From the NCBI GenBank assembly GCA_934667095.1, contig CAKULE010000008.1, positions 1 to 64,000 on the forward strand: DNA of 64,000 nt. The letters run 5' to 3'. A model generated the notes under the pieces. The model was given only the letters and a program-made list of their open reading frames with translations. It ran no database searches and had not been told where the DNA came from. Positions 33,835 through 41,759 of this stretch are shown piece by piece. The DNA is from an uncultured Oscillospiraceae bacterium. Its GTDB lineage: Bacteria; Bacillota; Clostridia; Oscillospirales; Oscillospiraceae. Made by a program: the position numbers and the translations under genes. The first letter of the stretch is position 1. The number at the start of each line of letters is the position of its first letter.

Positions 33835-34394
33835 CGACAACCGAATACGCTCCGGCAGAGGATCGGCACGAGCTGCAGCAGCTGCTGATCCGCATTGCCG
33901 GTGGTGAGCGCGAAGCTCTCGCGGAACTGTACCGCCGCACGCGGGCGGCGGTGTACGGTCTTGCGCTTTCCTACCTCAAAAATGCGCACGATGCGCAGGA
34001 TCTCACACAGGATGTCTATGTGCAGGTGTGGGACTGCGCGGGGCAGTATCGTCCCACCGGCTCGCCGATGGGCTGGCTTTTGACCGTGTGCCGCAGCCTG
34101 TGCCTGATGTGCCTGCGGCGCGAGGAACGCCGCGCTGCGCTCAGCGAGGAGGAATGGGACGCCATTCCCGCGCAGGAGAGTGGTCTGGATGCTGTTGAAT
34201 GCGTCCTTTTGCAGCACGCGCTGGCAAGTCTTGGCGATGAGGAGCGGCGCATCGTGCTGCTCCATGCCGTTACGGGCCTGAAGCATCGGGAGATCGCAGC
34301 GCTGCTGGAGCTGCCGCTTCCTACCGTCCTGTCGAAATATCACAGAGCATTGAAAAAGATGCGCAGCTTTCTGGAAGGAGATGACGCCCGATGA
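33819..34394 (+). CDS. ECF-type RNA polymerase sigma factor
   Basis: 191 residues from the ATG at 33819, chosen because AGGAG lies 10 nt upstream. Region 2 (LAELYRRTRAAVYGLALSYL and DAQDLTQDVYVQVW) and region 4 (LGDEERRIVLLHAV then HREIAALLELPLPTVLSKYH) are both present, separated by a short linker, as in ECF sigma factors. It overlaps the following anti-sigma gene by ATGA, so the two are translationally coupled. Release by the RsgI-type partner would direct polymerase to a small regulon. No target promoter can be named. Confidence 0.9.
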   Translation: MLSLLTTTEYAPAEDRHELQQLLIRIAGGEREALAELYRRTRAAVYGLALSYLKNAHDAQDLTQDVYVQVWDCAGQYRPTGSPMGWLLTVCRSLCLMCLRREERRAALSEEEWDAIPAQESGLDAVECVLLQHALASLGDEERRIVLLHAVTGLKHREIAALLELPLPTVLSKYHRALKKMRSFLEGDDAR

Positions 34395-35617
34395 CCAACG
34401 AGCAAATGGAGCGCCATCTGGCCTCGGCGGTCGAAAAGACCGCGCCGGATGATGTGAACGGCGTTCTCTCCCGCTGTGAAGAGCGGAAAGGAACGGTAAT
34501 TCCCATGACAACAAAGAAAACGACAAAGAGAAAATGGACATCGCTCATTGCCGCCTGCCTTACGGTGATGCTGCTTGGCGGCGGAGGGCTGTTCTACCAG
34601 CAGGCGAACGCGGTCGCGTCCGTGGTGTCGCTGGACGTGAACCCGAGCATCGAGCTGAAAGTGAATCGAAGCGAAAAGGTGCTCGTCTGCACGCCGCTCA
34701 ACGAGGATGCGAAAGCCATCCTTGCGGATATGGGCAACGGTGCAGACCTCAAGGGTGCGAAGCTCGATGTGGCAGTAAATGCCATTGTGGGCAGCCTTGT
34801 GCGAAACGGCTATCTCAACAGCATTTCCTCCGCCATCATGATCTCGGTGGAGGACAAGAATACCGCCCGCGCGAAAAAGCTCCAGCGTGAGCTGACGAAC
34901 ACTGTGGACGGTGTTTTACAGACGAGCGAGTCGAGGGCGTCTGTCCTGACGCAGACGTTCACACAGGACGCGGTCCTGGAGCAGCAGGCGCGGGAAAACA
35001 GCATTTCGACCGGAAAGGCGGCGCTGGTGAACCGTGTGCTTGCACTCAACGCCACGCTGAAGTTTGACGCGCTGGCAAAGCTCTCGGTCGAAGAGCTCAA
35101 GGACCTCGCCGAAGCGGGCGCGCCCGCCATGCCGATCGGTATGGATGCAGCCCGCGCCGCTGCGGAGGAATATGCCGGAACGGCGGCGGTGGATTCCGTT
35201 ACAGCGGAAGTCGATCCCGAACTCGACGAATCCCCCGCACACTACGAAGTGGAGCTGCAAACGGCATGGGGCGAGTTCGAGTATCTGGTGGATGCTTACA
35301 CCGGAAAGGTGCTCAGCGGACAGAAGGATTTATTGACCGCCGTTTCCGCATCGAATGAAACGACGAAGCCCGCTGATCAAAAGCCCACGCCGTCCGGAAC
35401 GGTGCAGAACATCGGCTATGCCAAGGCAAAGTCCATCGCCCTGAACCATGCGGGCGTGAGTGAAAATCAGGCGTATGATATGGACATCGAACTGGATGAT
35501 GAGGACGGAAAACTCGTCTACGAGGTCGAGTTCAAATCCGGCAATATGGAATATGACTACGAGATCGACGCGGCCTCCGGCACCATTCTCAAGCACGAGG
35601 CGGAGCTGGATGACTGA
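34391..35617 (+). CDS. RsgI-type anti-sigma factor with two C-terminal PepSY domains
   Basis: A 408-residue single-pass membrane protein. A cytoplasmic N-terminus (about 1-48) should bind the sigma factor. One membrane helix lies at about 50-69. The extracellular part begins with the RsgI hallmark VVSLDVNPSIELKVNRSEKV (Asn84-Pro85), the site of autocleavage in characterised RsgI proteins. Two PepSY-like domains follow (about 245-310, ending YTGKVLSG, and about 340-408, ending ASGTILKHE). Other RsgI proteins carry carbohydrate-binding modules; PepSY may inhibit proteases or sense an envelope signal. It is coupled to the ECF sigma gene. Confidence 0.87.
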   Translation: MTNEQMERHLASAVEKTAPDDVNGVLSRCEERKGTVIPMTTKKTTKRKWTSLIAACLTVMLLGGGGLFYQQANAVASVVSLDVNPSIELKVNRSEKVLVCTPLNEDAKAILADMGNGADLKGAKLDVAVNAIVGSLVRNGYLNSISSAIMISVEDKNTARAKKLQRELTNTVDGVLQTSESRASVLTQTFTQDAVLEQQARENSISTGKAALVNRVLALNATLKFDALAKLSVEELKDLAEAGAPAMPIGMDAARAAAEEYAGTAAVDSVTAEVDPELDESPAHYEVELQTAWGEFEYLVDAYTGKVLSGQKDLLTAVSASNETTKPADQKPTPSGTVQNIGYAKAKSIALNHAGVSENQAYDMDIELDDEDGKLVYEVEFKSGNMEYDYEIDAASGTILKHEAELDD

Positions 35618-35670
35618 TACGATTATCAAGGATTGATTTAGGAAAATATCCGAATTGAAGCCGCCTGACA

Positions 35671-35711
35671 AAGGCAAGAGTATGGTCTTCTACCGTACTC
35701 TTGCCTTTTTT
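35671..35711 (+). terminator. Terminator after the anti-sigma gene
   Basis: AAGGCAAGAGTA (35671-35682) and TACTCTTGCCTT (35696-35707), then TTTT, with a short inner GGT/ACC stem. Confidence 0.88.
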
Positions 35712-35807
35712 GTTGTCCTTTTCTTCTACTGCCAAAAACCTTCGATTTTTTTGGAAGGGACCCCTACGCGATTCGGCGTACCACCGGCATGCCGAATTGC
35801 GCTGCGG

Positions 35808-35821
35808 CTTCGGGCGTACCA
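35808..35821 (+). repeat. Right copy of the 14-nt tRNA-Arg 3'-end repeat (candidate att)
   Basis: CTTCGGGCGTACCA, identical to 32199-32212. A near copy, TTCGGCGTACCA, lies at 35772-35783, inside an ATTCGGC/GCCGAAT inverted repeat. Together with the left copy it delimits a 3.6-kb segment. Confidence 0.6.
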
Positions 35822-35925
35822 GCTTTGCGGCTTTGGATGTACTTAATCGCGCAAAACGCTTGTGACGGCGCATAAGCGCCGCCCCACTGCATCTTCTGCG
35901 CCCCGAAGGAGCCCGAGTCAGAAAC

Positions 35926-35960
35926 AAAGAGTGCCTCCGCCGATGGCGGAGGCACTCTTT
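35926..35960 (-). terminator. Terminator after the LysR gene
   Basis: AAAGAGTGCCTCCGCC (35926-35941), loop GAT, GGCGGAGGCACTCTTT (35945-35960), 15 nt beyond the LysR stop. Confidence 0.9.
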
Positions 35961-35975
35961 ATTTCGTATATTCCG

Positions 35976-36857
35976 TCAGGTGAACAGCTCCCGGGCAGTC
36001 TCCACCAGCAGGGGCAGCGATGGATTGCAGCTGTCCGCAGGCCACACCAGCCGCTGGGCGGTGAGGGACACCCCCTCCAGCGGGATGAATCGCACCATAT
36101 CCTGCGCCATGGGGGCCGCCCCCTCCTGCAGGGTGCTCACCCCCACGCCGCAGGCCACCAGCATCAGCAGCGTGGGCACCAGCTCGGCCTCCGCCACGAT
36201 GTTCGGGGCAAAGCCCGCCTCCGACGCCATGCGCCACAGCATCCCGTACCCCGGCATGGATGACGTGCGGGACATGGCCACAAAAGGCTGGTCCCGCAGT
36301 TCCTCCATCCGCAGGCTGGTGCGGCCCGCCAGCGGAGAATCCGCCGCCACCACCGCGCACTGCCGGTCCGTCCGCAGCAGCAGGGACTCCGCCCCCTCGG
36401 CAGGCAGGTCCGCGCCGAAGTTCACCGCCGCGTCGGTCTCCCCCTGAAGCAGACCGCGCATCAGCTCCGAATGGTTGTACTCCCGCAGAGTCAGGCGGAC
36501 CTCCGGATAGCGCTCCGCCATGGTGCGGAACAGGCGCACCGTCTCCGGGTCGAACAGGTCCCGCAGGATGCCGATAAACAGCTCCCCCCGGTAGCCCTGC
36601 TGGGCCGTCAGCGCGGCGTTGACGCTGTTGCGGAAGCTGCGCAGGATGCTGGGACTCTCCTGATAAAAGGCCCGGCCCGCCGGGGTCAGGGCCACGCTGC
36701 GGGAGTTGCGGTCGAACAGCCGCACGCCCAGCTCCCCCTCCAGCGCGGAGATGGTGCGGCTCAGGGCCGGCTGGGACATGAACAGGTCGTCCGCCGCTTG
36801 CGTAAAGTTCAGCCGCTGGGCCAGCACAGAAAAGCATTCCAGCTGATTCAGGGTCAC
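35976..36857 (-). CDS. LysR-family transcriptional regulator
   Basis: A 293-residue regulator starting at GTG 36857 with AGGGGAG 7 nt upstream. The N-terminal winged helix is typical (LNQLECFSVLAQRLNFTQAA, then MSQPALSRTISALEGELGVR and LFDRNSRSVALTPAGRAFYQ). A two-lobed effector-binding domain follows. It is divergent from the two-gene unit at 37062-39322, the usual arrangement for a LysR regulator and its target. Its own -10 overlaps a 13-nt palindrome, suggesting autoregulation. The effector is unknown. Confidence 0.93.
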   Translation of the reverse strand: MTLNQLECFSVLAQRLNFTQAADDLFMSQPALSRTISALEGELGVRLFDRNSRSVALTPAGRAFYQESPSILRSFRNSVNAALTAQQGYRGELFIGILRDLFDPETVRLFRTMAERYPEVRLTLREYNHSELMRGLLQGETDAAVNFGADLPAEGAESLLLRTDRQCAVVAADSPLAGRTSLRMEELRDQPFVAMSRTSSMPGYGMLWRMASEAGFAPNIVAEAELVPTLLMLVACGVGVSTLQEGAAPMAQDMVRFIPLEGVSLTAQRLVWPADSCNPSLPLLVETARELFT

Positions 36858-36884
36858 GGTGTCTCTCCCCTTTTCTCATTTTTA

Positions 36885-36897
36885 GGTATAGTATACC
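36885..36897 (-). promoter_or_regulatory. Palindrome GGTATAGTATACC overlapping the lysR -10
   Basis: The 13-nt palindrome contains TATACT on the minus strand, a good -10 for the LysR gene, so a protein bound here would block or control that promoter. A weaker TAAAAT (36997-37002) could serve the divergent gene. Confidence 0.5.
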
Positions 36898-37061
36898 AGC
36901 CGCCGGCCCGTTTGTCACGCAAAATCGACGCCGGCGACAACAAACACGCATACCTGCCATTCACTTTCCGTATTTCCTTTCCCCCCTCCGGCCTGATAAA
37001 ATAGAGGGCAGAATGAAACACTGACCAGAGCGGCAGTTAAGTTTGGAAAGGAGCCTTCGCC

Positions 37062-37919
37062 ATGTCCTTCGAGTATCGCCCCATGCGCAGCGTGATCTAT
37101 GTGGACTGCGTCCGCGAGGAGTACCGCCACCGCCTCCAGAAGTGGCTGTATTCCACCCACATCCCCGACAGCATCGCCAAATTCACTCCCTACTGCAACA
37201 AGTACACCTTCTACTGGGCCCTGCCCACTCCCCCGGAGGGCGAGCGCTTCGGCACCCGCCGGATGCAGATGACCGAGCACTACTGGATGGTGAACGAGAT
37301 GACCCCCGAGATGAGCGTCAACTCCCTCACCGAGCGGATGCCCGTGGAGGTCCTGCGCTGGCAGGGCATGATCCCCGATGACGGCACCGACCTGTCCCAC
37401 GCCGCCAACATGGACGGCGACTCCCACCGGTCCTCCGGCGGCGACAACGGCTGCCCCCCCTTCGTGTTCGCCCACGTGCCCATCAACTGGCAGGATGACT
37501 ACAAGGGCAAAGGCCGCACCATTGACGACGGCGCCAACTACCGCTGGCAGTTCGTGGTCCGCTGGCCCTGCGAGAAGACCGGCGAGAAGTGGTTCAACGA
37601 CGTGTTCGTCCCCTACTTCCAGAGCCGGCCGGAGGTCACCCGCTTCGTGTCCAGCAAGATCTACCACGATGTGGTGGGTTGCCAGTTCCACCGGCTGGTT
37701 GAGATGTGGTTCGACGGCCCGGAGGAGTGGTACGCCGCCGCGGTGGAGGGCACCCGGGACATGCCCCGGCCCGACTGGGCCAAGGAGGCCCCCGAGGCCG
37801 CGCCTCAGGCCCAGTTCCCCTTCCTCAAGCCCAACTTCTATCTGGTGAGCATGTTCCTGTCTGACATGGCCACCACCGACAATCTGGTCCAATACCGTGG
37901 TTATCAGACCCTGCGCTGA
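37062..37919 (+). CDS. Unrecognised protein, possibly a tandem dimeric alpha-beta barrel
   Basis: 285 residues, preceded by AAAGGAG. There is no signal peptide or membrane helix. The N-terminal half (VIYVDCVREEYRHRLQKWLY, then TEHYWMVNEM) and the C-terminal half (WYAAAVEGTRDM) are rich in Trp, Tyr and His and have a strand-helix pattern reminiscent of EthD-like ferredoxin folds. No catalytic motif is recognised. It is 23 nt upstream of the LVIVD-repeat gene and divergent from a LysR regulator, so the pair probably forms one function. Possible roles are enzymatic handling of an aromatic or steroid-like compound, but this is speculation. Confidence 0.7.
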   Translation: MSFEYRPMRSVIYVDCVREEYRHRLQKWLYSTHIPDSIAKFTPYCNKYTFYWALPTPPEGERFGTRRMQMTEHYWMVNEMTPEMSVNSLTERMPVEVLRWQGMIPDDGTDLSHAANMDGDSHRSSGGDNGCPPFVFAHVPINWQDDYKGKGRTIDDGANYRWQFVVRWPCEKTGEKWFNDVFVPYFQSRPEVTRFVSSKIYHDVVGCQFHRLVEMWFDGPEEWYAAAVEGTRDMPRPDWAKEAPEAAPQAQFPFLKPNFYLVSMFLSDMATTDNLVQYRGYQTLR

Positions 37920-37942
37920 ATACGACAAAAGGAGAAAACACC

Positions 37943-39322
37943 ATGGCAGCACCCTTTTACGCCAAGAGCCCCGGCAATGAGGGCTATATCAAGAACATGG
38001 AGGTGGTGGGCTTCAGCGACCTGAACGGCGTCAACGCCTTCCAGATGGCCCTCCACAAGACCGACGACGGCCGGTACTATATGTACTGCGGCTCCTTCCG
38101 GGGTCCCGGCTGGAACATTGTGGACGTCACCGACCCCACCAGGCCCGTGATCGTCAACTGGATGGAGGCCTGCGACCCCAAGGAGTATCCCGCCACCAAC
38201 ACCCCGAAAATTCAGGTGTGCGACGGGTTGATGATCGGCGCCACCGGCGGCGGCGTACCCTTTCTTCACGGCAACAAGCCCGGCGACAAGAGCCTCGGCA
38301 GCCTCCAGATCTTCGACATCAAGACCGATCCCGTCCACCCCAGACTGCTGAGCAAGTGGGAGACCGGCGTGGCTGACGGCATGGGCGTCCACCGCTTCTT
38401 CTACAACGGCGGACGGTACGTCCACCTGTCTGCCGACTGCCCGGGCTTTACCGGCAACATCTACCGCATCCTCGACATCATCGACCCCACGCATCCTGTT
38501 GAGGTGGGCCGCTGGTGGGAGCCCATGCAGTTCACCGACGGCATGAAGGAAGGGGAGTACCCCGTGGACGGCGCCCAGCACTGGGAGTTCATGGACTGGC
38601 CCCAGCTCCACGGTCCCCCGTTCGTAGTGGGCAACCTGGCCTATCTGTCCTACTACTGCGAGGGTCTGGTCATTCTGGACATCTCCGACATCACCCGGCC
38701 CAAGAAGATCGGTCAGCTGAAGTTCAAGGGCCCCTTCTCCGGCAAGTACGCCGGCGCCCGGACCCACACCTGCCTGCCCCTGCCCGGGCGGAACTTTCTG
38801 GTGGCCACCAACGAGGGCGAGCGTTTCCCCTTCTACAACAAGGAGATCCTCACCAACGGCCCCCGGAAGGGCGCCCAGCCCATGAACAACCTCCACATGG
38901 TGGACATCTCCGACCCCACCGATCCCCAGCTGGTGGCGGAGTTCCCCTATCCCGAGGTGCCTGAGAACTTCCCGTGGCCCAACTTCAACACCGCCGGGCT
39001 GGACGGCTGTCAGGGTCCCTTCGGCCCCCACAACATCCACGAACCCATGAACAACAAGCCCTGGCTGGAGCAGCGGGGTGACCGGGTCTACTGCTGCTAC
39101 TTCCATGCGGGCATGCGGGTGTATGACGTGTCCGACCCCTACTATATCAAGGAGCTGGCCTACTTCATCCCCCCCAATCCCGAGAAGCTGCTGTTCGACA
39201 TTCCCGTCCCCGGCCCCATGCTGGCCACCACCGAGGACTGCGTGGTGGACGACCGCGGGTATATCTATATGGACACGTGGCACGACGGCATGTATATTCT
39301 CAAGCTCAAGGACGGCATCTGA
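37943..39322 (+). CDS. LVIVD-repeat beta-propeller protein
   Basis: A 459-residue protein with at least six blade repeats that carry the hydrophobic-D-x-x-DP-x-x-P pattern: NIVDVTDPTRPVIV, QIFDIKTDPVHPRL, RILDIIDPTHPVEV, VILDISDITRPKKI, HMVDISDPTDPQLV and RVYDVSDPYYIKEL. This predicts a beta-propeller. No signal peptide is visible, unlike many extracellular LVIVD proteins. AAAAGGAG precedes the ATG. Invariant-looking His, Asp and Trp residues between repeats (HRFFYNGGRYVHL, GPFGPHNIHEP) could form a metal or substrate site. The enzymatic role is unknown. It is the second gene of the LysR-linked pair. Confidence 0.82.
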   Translation: MAAPFYAKSPGNEGYIKNMEVVGFSDLNGVNAFQMALHKTDDGRYYMYCGSFRGPGWNIVDVTDPTRPVIVNWMEACDPKEYPATNTPKIQVCDGLMIGATGGGVPFLHGNKPGDKSLGSLQIFDIKTDPVHPRLLSKWETGVADGMGVHRFFYNGGRYVHLSADCPGFTGNIYRILDIIDPTHPVEVGRWWEPMQFTDGMKEGEYPVDGAQHWEFMDWPQLHGPPFVVGNLAYLSYYCEGLVILDISDITRPKKIGQLKFKGPFSGKYAGARTHTCLPLPGRNFLVATNEGERFPFYNKEILTNGPRKGAQPMNNLHMVDISDPTDPQLVAEFPYPEVPENFPWPNFNTAGLDGCQGPFGPHNIHEPMNNKPWLEQRGDRVYCCYFHAGMRVYDVSDPYYIKELAYFIPPNPEKLLFDIPVPGPMLATTEDCVVDDRGYIYMDTWHDGMYILKLKDGI

Positions 39323-39344
39323 GCCGCAAAACAGACCATTTCAC

Positions 39345-39386
39345 GGGACCGACCGGCACCAGCCGGCCGGTCCCGCTTTCGTTTTT
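39345..39386 (+). terminator. Terminator after the LVIVD gene
   Basis: GGGACCGACCGGC (39345-39357) and GCCGGCCGGTCCC (39362-39374) with one mismatch, then GCTTTCGTTTTT. Confidence 0.85.
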
Positions 39387-39453
39387 CCCCGCAGGCTGGC
39401 GTTTTCTCCCCTGCAGGGGCCGGAAAGCATCCGGGAATCGTTGAAACATACAG

Positions 39454-39482
39454 TTGCTTCCGCCGGAGCCTTGAAGTATAAT
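39454..39482 (+). promoter_or_regulatory. Promoter of the IMP dehydrogenase gene
   Basis: TTGCTT (39454-39459), 17 nt, TATAAT (39477-39482), with a leader of about 47 nt ending in GAGGAGAAGGAG before the ATG at 39536. Confidence 0.85.
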
Positions 39483-39535
39483 ATGGGACAATACATCAAC
39501 CCCTATATTTTACGAAAGAGGAGAAGGAGAACACT

Positions 39536-41044
39536 ATGGCCTACTACTATTCCGAGCCCTCCCGCACCTTCAGCGAGTACTTGCTCATCCCCGGCTTCAC
39601 CTCCGAGGAGTGCGTGCCCGACAACGTCTCCCTCCGCACCCCGCTGGTCAAGTACCGCAAGGGCGAGGAGGAGTGCCCCATCAGTCTGAACATCCCCATG
39701 GTCTCCGCCATCATGCAGTCCGTGTCCAACGACACGCTGGCCGTGGCTCTGGCCAAGGAGGGCGGCCTGTCCTTCATCTACGGCTCCCAGTCCATCGAGA
39801 GCGAGGCCGCCATGGTCCGCCGGGTGAAGGAACACAAGGCCGGCTTCGTGGTCAGCGCCTCCAACCTCACTCCCGACCACACGCTGGCCGACGTGCTGGC
39901 GCTGAAGGCCCAGAACGGCTTCTCCACCGTGGCCATCACGGAGGACGCCACCGCCCACGGCAAGCTGCTGGGCATCGTTACCAGCCGGGACTACCGCGTG
40001 AGCCGCATGGCCACCGACACCCCCGTGCGGGAGTTCATGACCCCCCTCTCCAAGCTCATCACCGCCCCCGCCTCCACCACCCTGAAGGAGGCCAATGACA
40101 TCATCTGGGACCGCAAGCTCAACGCCCTGCCCATCGTGGACGACGAGGGCCGGATGCTTTACTTCGTGTTCCGTAAGGACTATGCCGAGCATAAGGAGCA
40201 CCCCCTCGGCCTGCAGGACGCCAGCAAGCGCTACATGGTGGGCGCAGGCATCAACTCCCGGGACTACGCCGAGCGCGTCCCCGCGCTAGTGGAGGCCGGC
40301 GTGGACGTGGTGTGCATTGACTCCTCTGAGGGCTACTCCGTCTGGCAGAAGAAGGCCATCGACTGGGTGCGGGAGCACTACGGCGATGCCGTGAAGATCG
40401 GCGCGGGCAACGTGGTGGACCGGGACGGCTTCCGCTATCTGGCGGAGGCCGGGGCCGACTTCATCAAGGTCGGCATCGGCGGCGGCTCCATCTGCATCAC
40501 CCGTGAGACCAAGGGCATCGGCCGCGGCCAGGCCACCGCTCTCATCGAGGTGGCCGCCGCCCGGGACGAGTACTTTGCCGAGACCGGCGTGTATGTTCCC
40601 ATCTGCTCTGACGGCGGCATCGTCCACGACTATCACATGACGCTGGCCCTGGCCATGGGCGCCGACTTCCTGATGCTGGGCCGCTACTTCGCCCGCTTTG
40701 ATGAGTCCCCCACCAACAAGCTGATGGTCAACGGCCAATACGTCAAGGAGTACTGGGGCGAGGGCTCCAACCGCGCCCGCAACTGGCAGCGGTATGATCT
40801 GGGCGGCAAGACCGGCCTCGCCTTCGAGGAGGGCGTGGACTCCTATGTCACCTACGCCGGCCGTCTGCAGGACAACGTGGCCAAGAGCCTCTACAAGGTG
40901 AAATCCACCATGTGCAACTGCGGTGTCACCACCATCCCCGACCTGCAGAAGAACGCCAAGCTTACTGTGGTGTCCTCCACCTCCATCGTGGAGGGCGGCT
41001 ATCACGACGTCACCCTGCGCACCACCACCGGCGGCAATATCTGA
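39536..41044 (+). CDS. guaB: IMP dehydrogenase, variant with GGGSICITRE active-site loop
   Basis: A 502-residue enzyme that oxidises IMP to XMP with NAD, the entry step to guanine nucleotides. It has a TIM-barrel catalytic domain with an inserted CBS pair (about residues 110-230). The catalytic Cys lies in KVGIGGGSICITRETKGIGR, and the flap/monovalent-cation region includes ICSDGGIVHDYHMTLALAMG and GRYFARFDESP. The loop differs from the usual bacterial GPGSICTTR form and by memory is close to kinetoplastid IMP dehydrogenases. The C-terminus has an additional KSTMCNCG. It stands alone between its own promoter and terminator. Confidence 0.93.
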   Translation: MAYYYSEPSRTFSEYLLIPGFTSEECVPDNVSLRTPLVKYRKGEEECPISLNIPMVSAIMQSVSNDTLAVALAKEGGLSFIYGSQSIESEAAMVRRVKEHKAGFVVSASNLTPDHTLADVLALKAQNGFSTVAITEDATAHGKLLGIVTSRDYRVSRMATDTPVREFMTPLSKLITAPASTTLKEANDIIWDRKLNALPIVDDEGRMLYFVFRKDYAEHKEHPLGLQDASKRYMVGAGINSRDYAERVPALVEAGVDVVCIDSSEGYSVWQKKAIDWVREHYGDAVKIGAGNVVDRDGFRYLAEAGADFIKVGIGGGSICITRETKGIGRGQATALIEVAAARDEYFAETGVYVPICSDGGIVHDYHMTLALAMGADFLMLGRYFARFDESPTNKLMVNGQYVKEYWGEGSNRARNWQRYDLGGKTGLAFEEGVDSYVTYAGRLQDNVAKSLYKVKSTMCNCGVTTIPDLQKNAKLTVVSSTSIVEGGYHDVTLRTTTGGNI

Positions 41045-41067
41045 TCCTCTGAACAGGACAAAACGAA

Positions 41068-41106
41068 GGGCCCGAAAGCGCTTGCTTTCGGGCCCCTCGT
41101 CTTTTT
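41068..41106. terminator. Bidirectional terminator between guaB and the HAD gene
   Basis: GGGCCCGAAAGC (41068-41079), loop GCTT, GCTTTCGGGCCC (41084-41095), with outer ACGA/TCGT pairing and CTTTTTT. It serves convergent guaB and the minus-strand operon. Confidence 0.9.
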
Positions 41107-41108
41107 TA

Positions 41109-41759
41109 TCACTCATAATGCTCCAGATACCCGTCGCAGAGGGATCTGGCCTCCTGCGCGGTGGCCGCCCCGGCCTCGTCATAGACGCAGACGGTGCGCA
41201 GGCCCGCCTGCTGGGCGGAGCGCAGTGCCTCCAGTGCATCGTCATAGAGGGTGACGTCGCCGCAGGGCACGCCCAGCCGCCGGGCGGCCTCCAGAAAGAT
41301 GTCCGGCTTGTCCTTCCCTGCTCCGCCCACCTCGGACACGGTGAGGATGAATCGGAAGCAATCCTCGATCCCCAGCCGCCGCAGCACCGGGCGGATCACC
41401 TCCTCGTCCGTGGCCGAGGCCACGCACAGGCGCACGCCCCGGCCATGCAGCCGGCGCACATAGGCACAGGCCCCGGGCTTTTCTGCCACAGTGTCATAGT
41501 CCGCCCGGGCTTTGGCCTCGATCCACGCGGCGATTTCCTCCGGGCTCTCCGAGGCACCGGTTTCCGCCTTCAGGGCCTTGCTGGTCTGGACCATGTTCAT
41601 GGTCTTGGCCGCTTCCAGAAATTCGGCACTCATGGTCCCGCCATGAGCAGCAAAGAACCGCTCCAGCAGGCGGATGGCCGCCCCGTTGGAGTCCACCAGC
41701 GTCCCGTCGAAGTCGAAGGCCGCGCAGGGGTTGGCAAAGGCTTTTTTCTCGTCTCTCAT
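41109..41759 (-). CDS. HAD-superfamily hydrolase (phosphatase, beta-phosphoglucomutase-like fold)
   Basis: A 216-residue cytoplasmic enzyme. HAD motif I is FDFDGTLVDSNG (about residues 15-26), motif II VASATDEE, motif III around GKDKPDIF, and motif IV TLYDDALEAL. A four-helix cap lies between motifs I and II. Its ATG overlaps the stop of the PhlG-like gene (ATGA). It is the last gene of the ten-gene operon and would remove a phosphate from a pathway intermediate. Such phosphate might come from the APH-fold kinase encoded divergently, but this link is inferred. Confidence 0.9.
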   Translation of the reverse strand: MRDEKKAFANPCAAFDFDGTLVDSNGAAIRLLERFFAAHGGTMSAEFLEAAKTMNMVQTSKALKAETGASESPEEIAAWIEAKARADYDTVAEKPGACAYVRRLHGRGVRLCVASATDEEVIRPVLRRLGIEDCFRFILTVSEVGGAGKDKPDIFLEAARRLGVPCGDVTLYDDALEALRSAQQAGLRTVCVYDEAGAATAQEARSLCDGYLEHYE

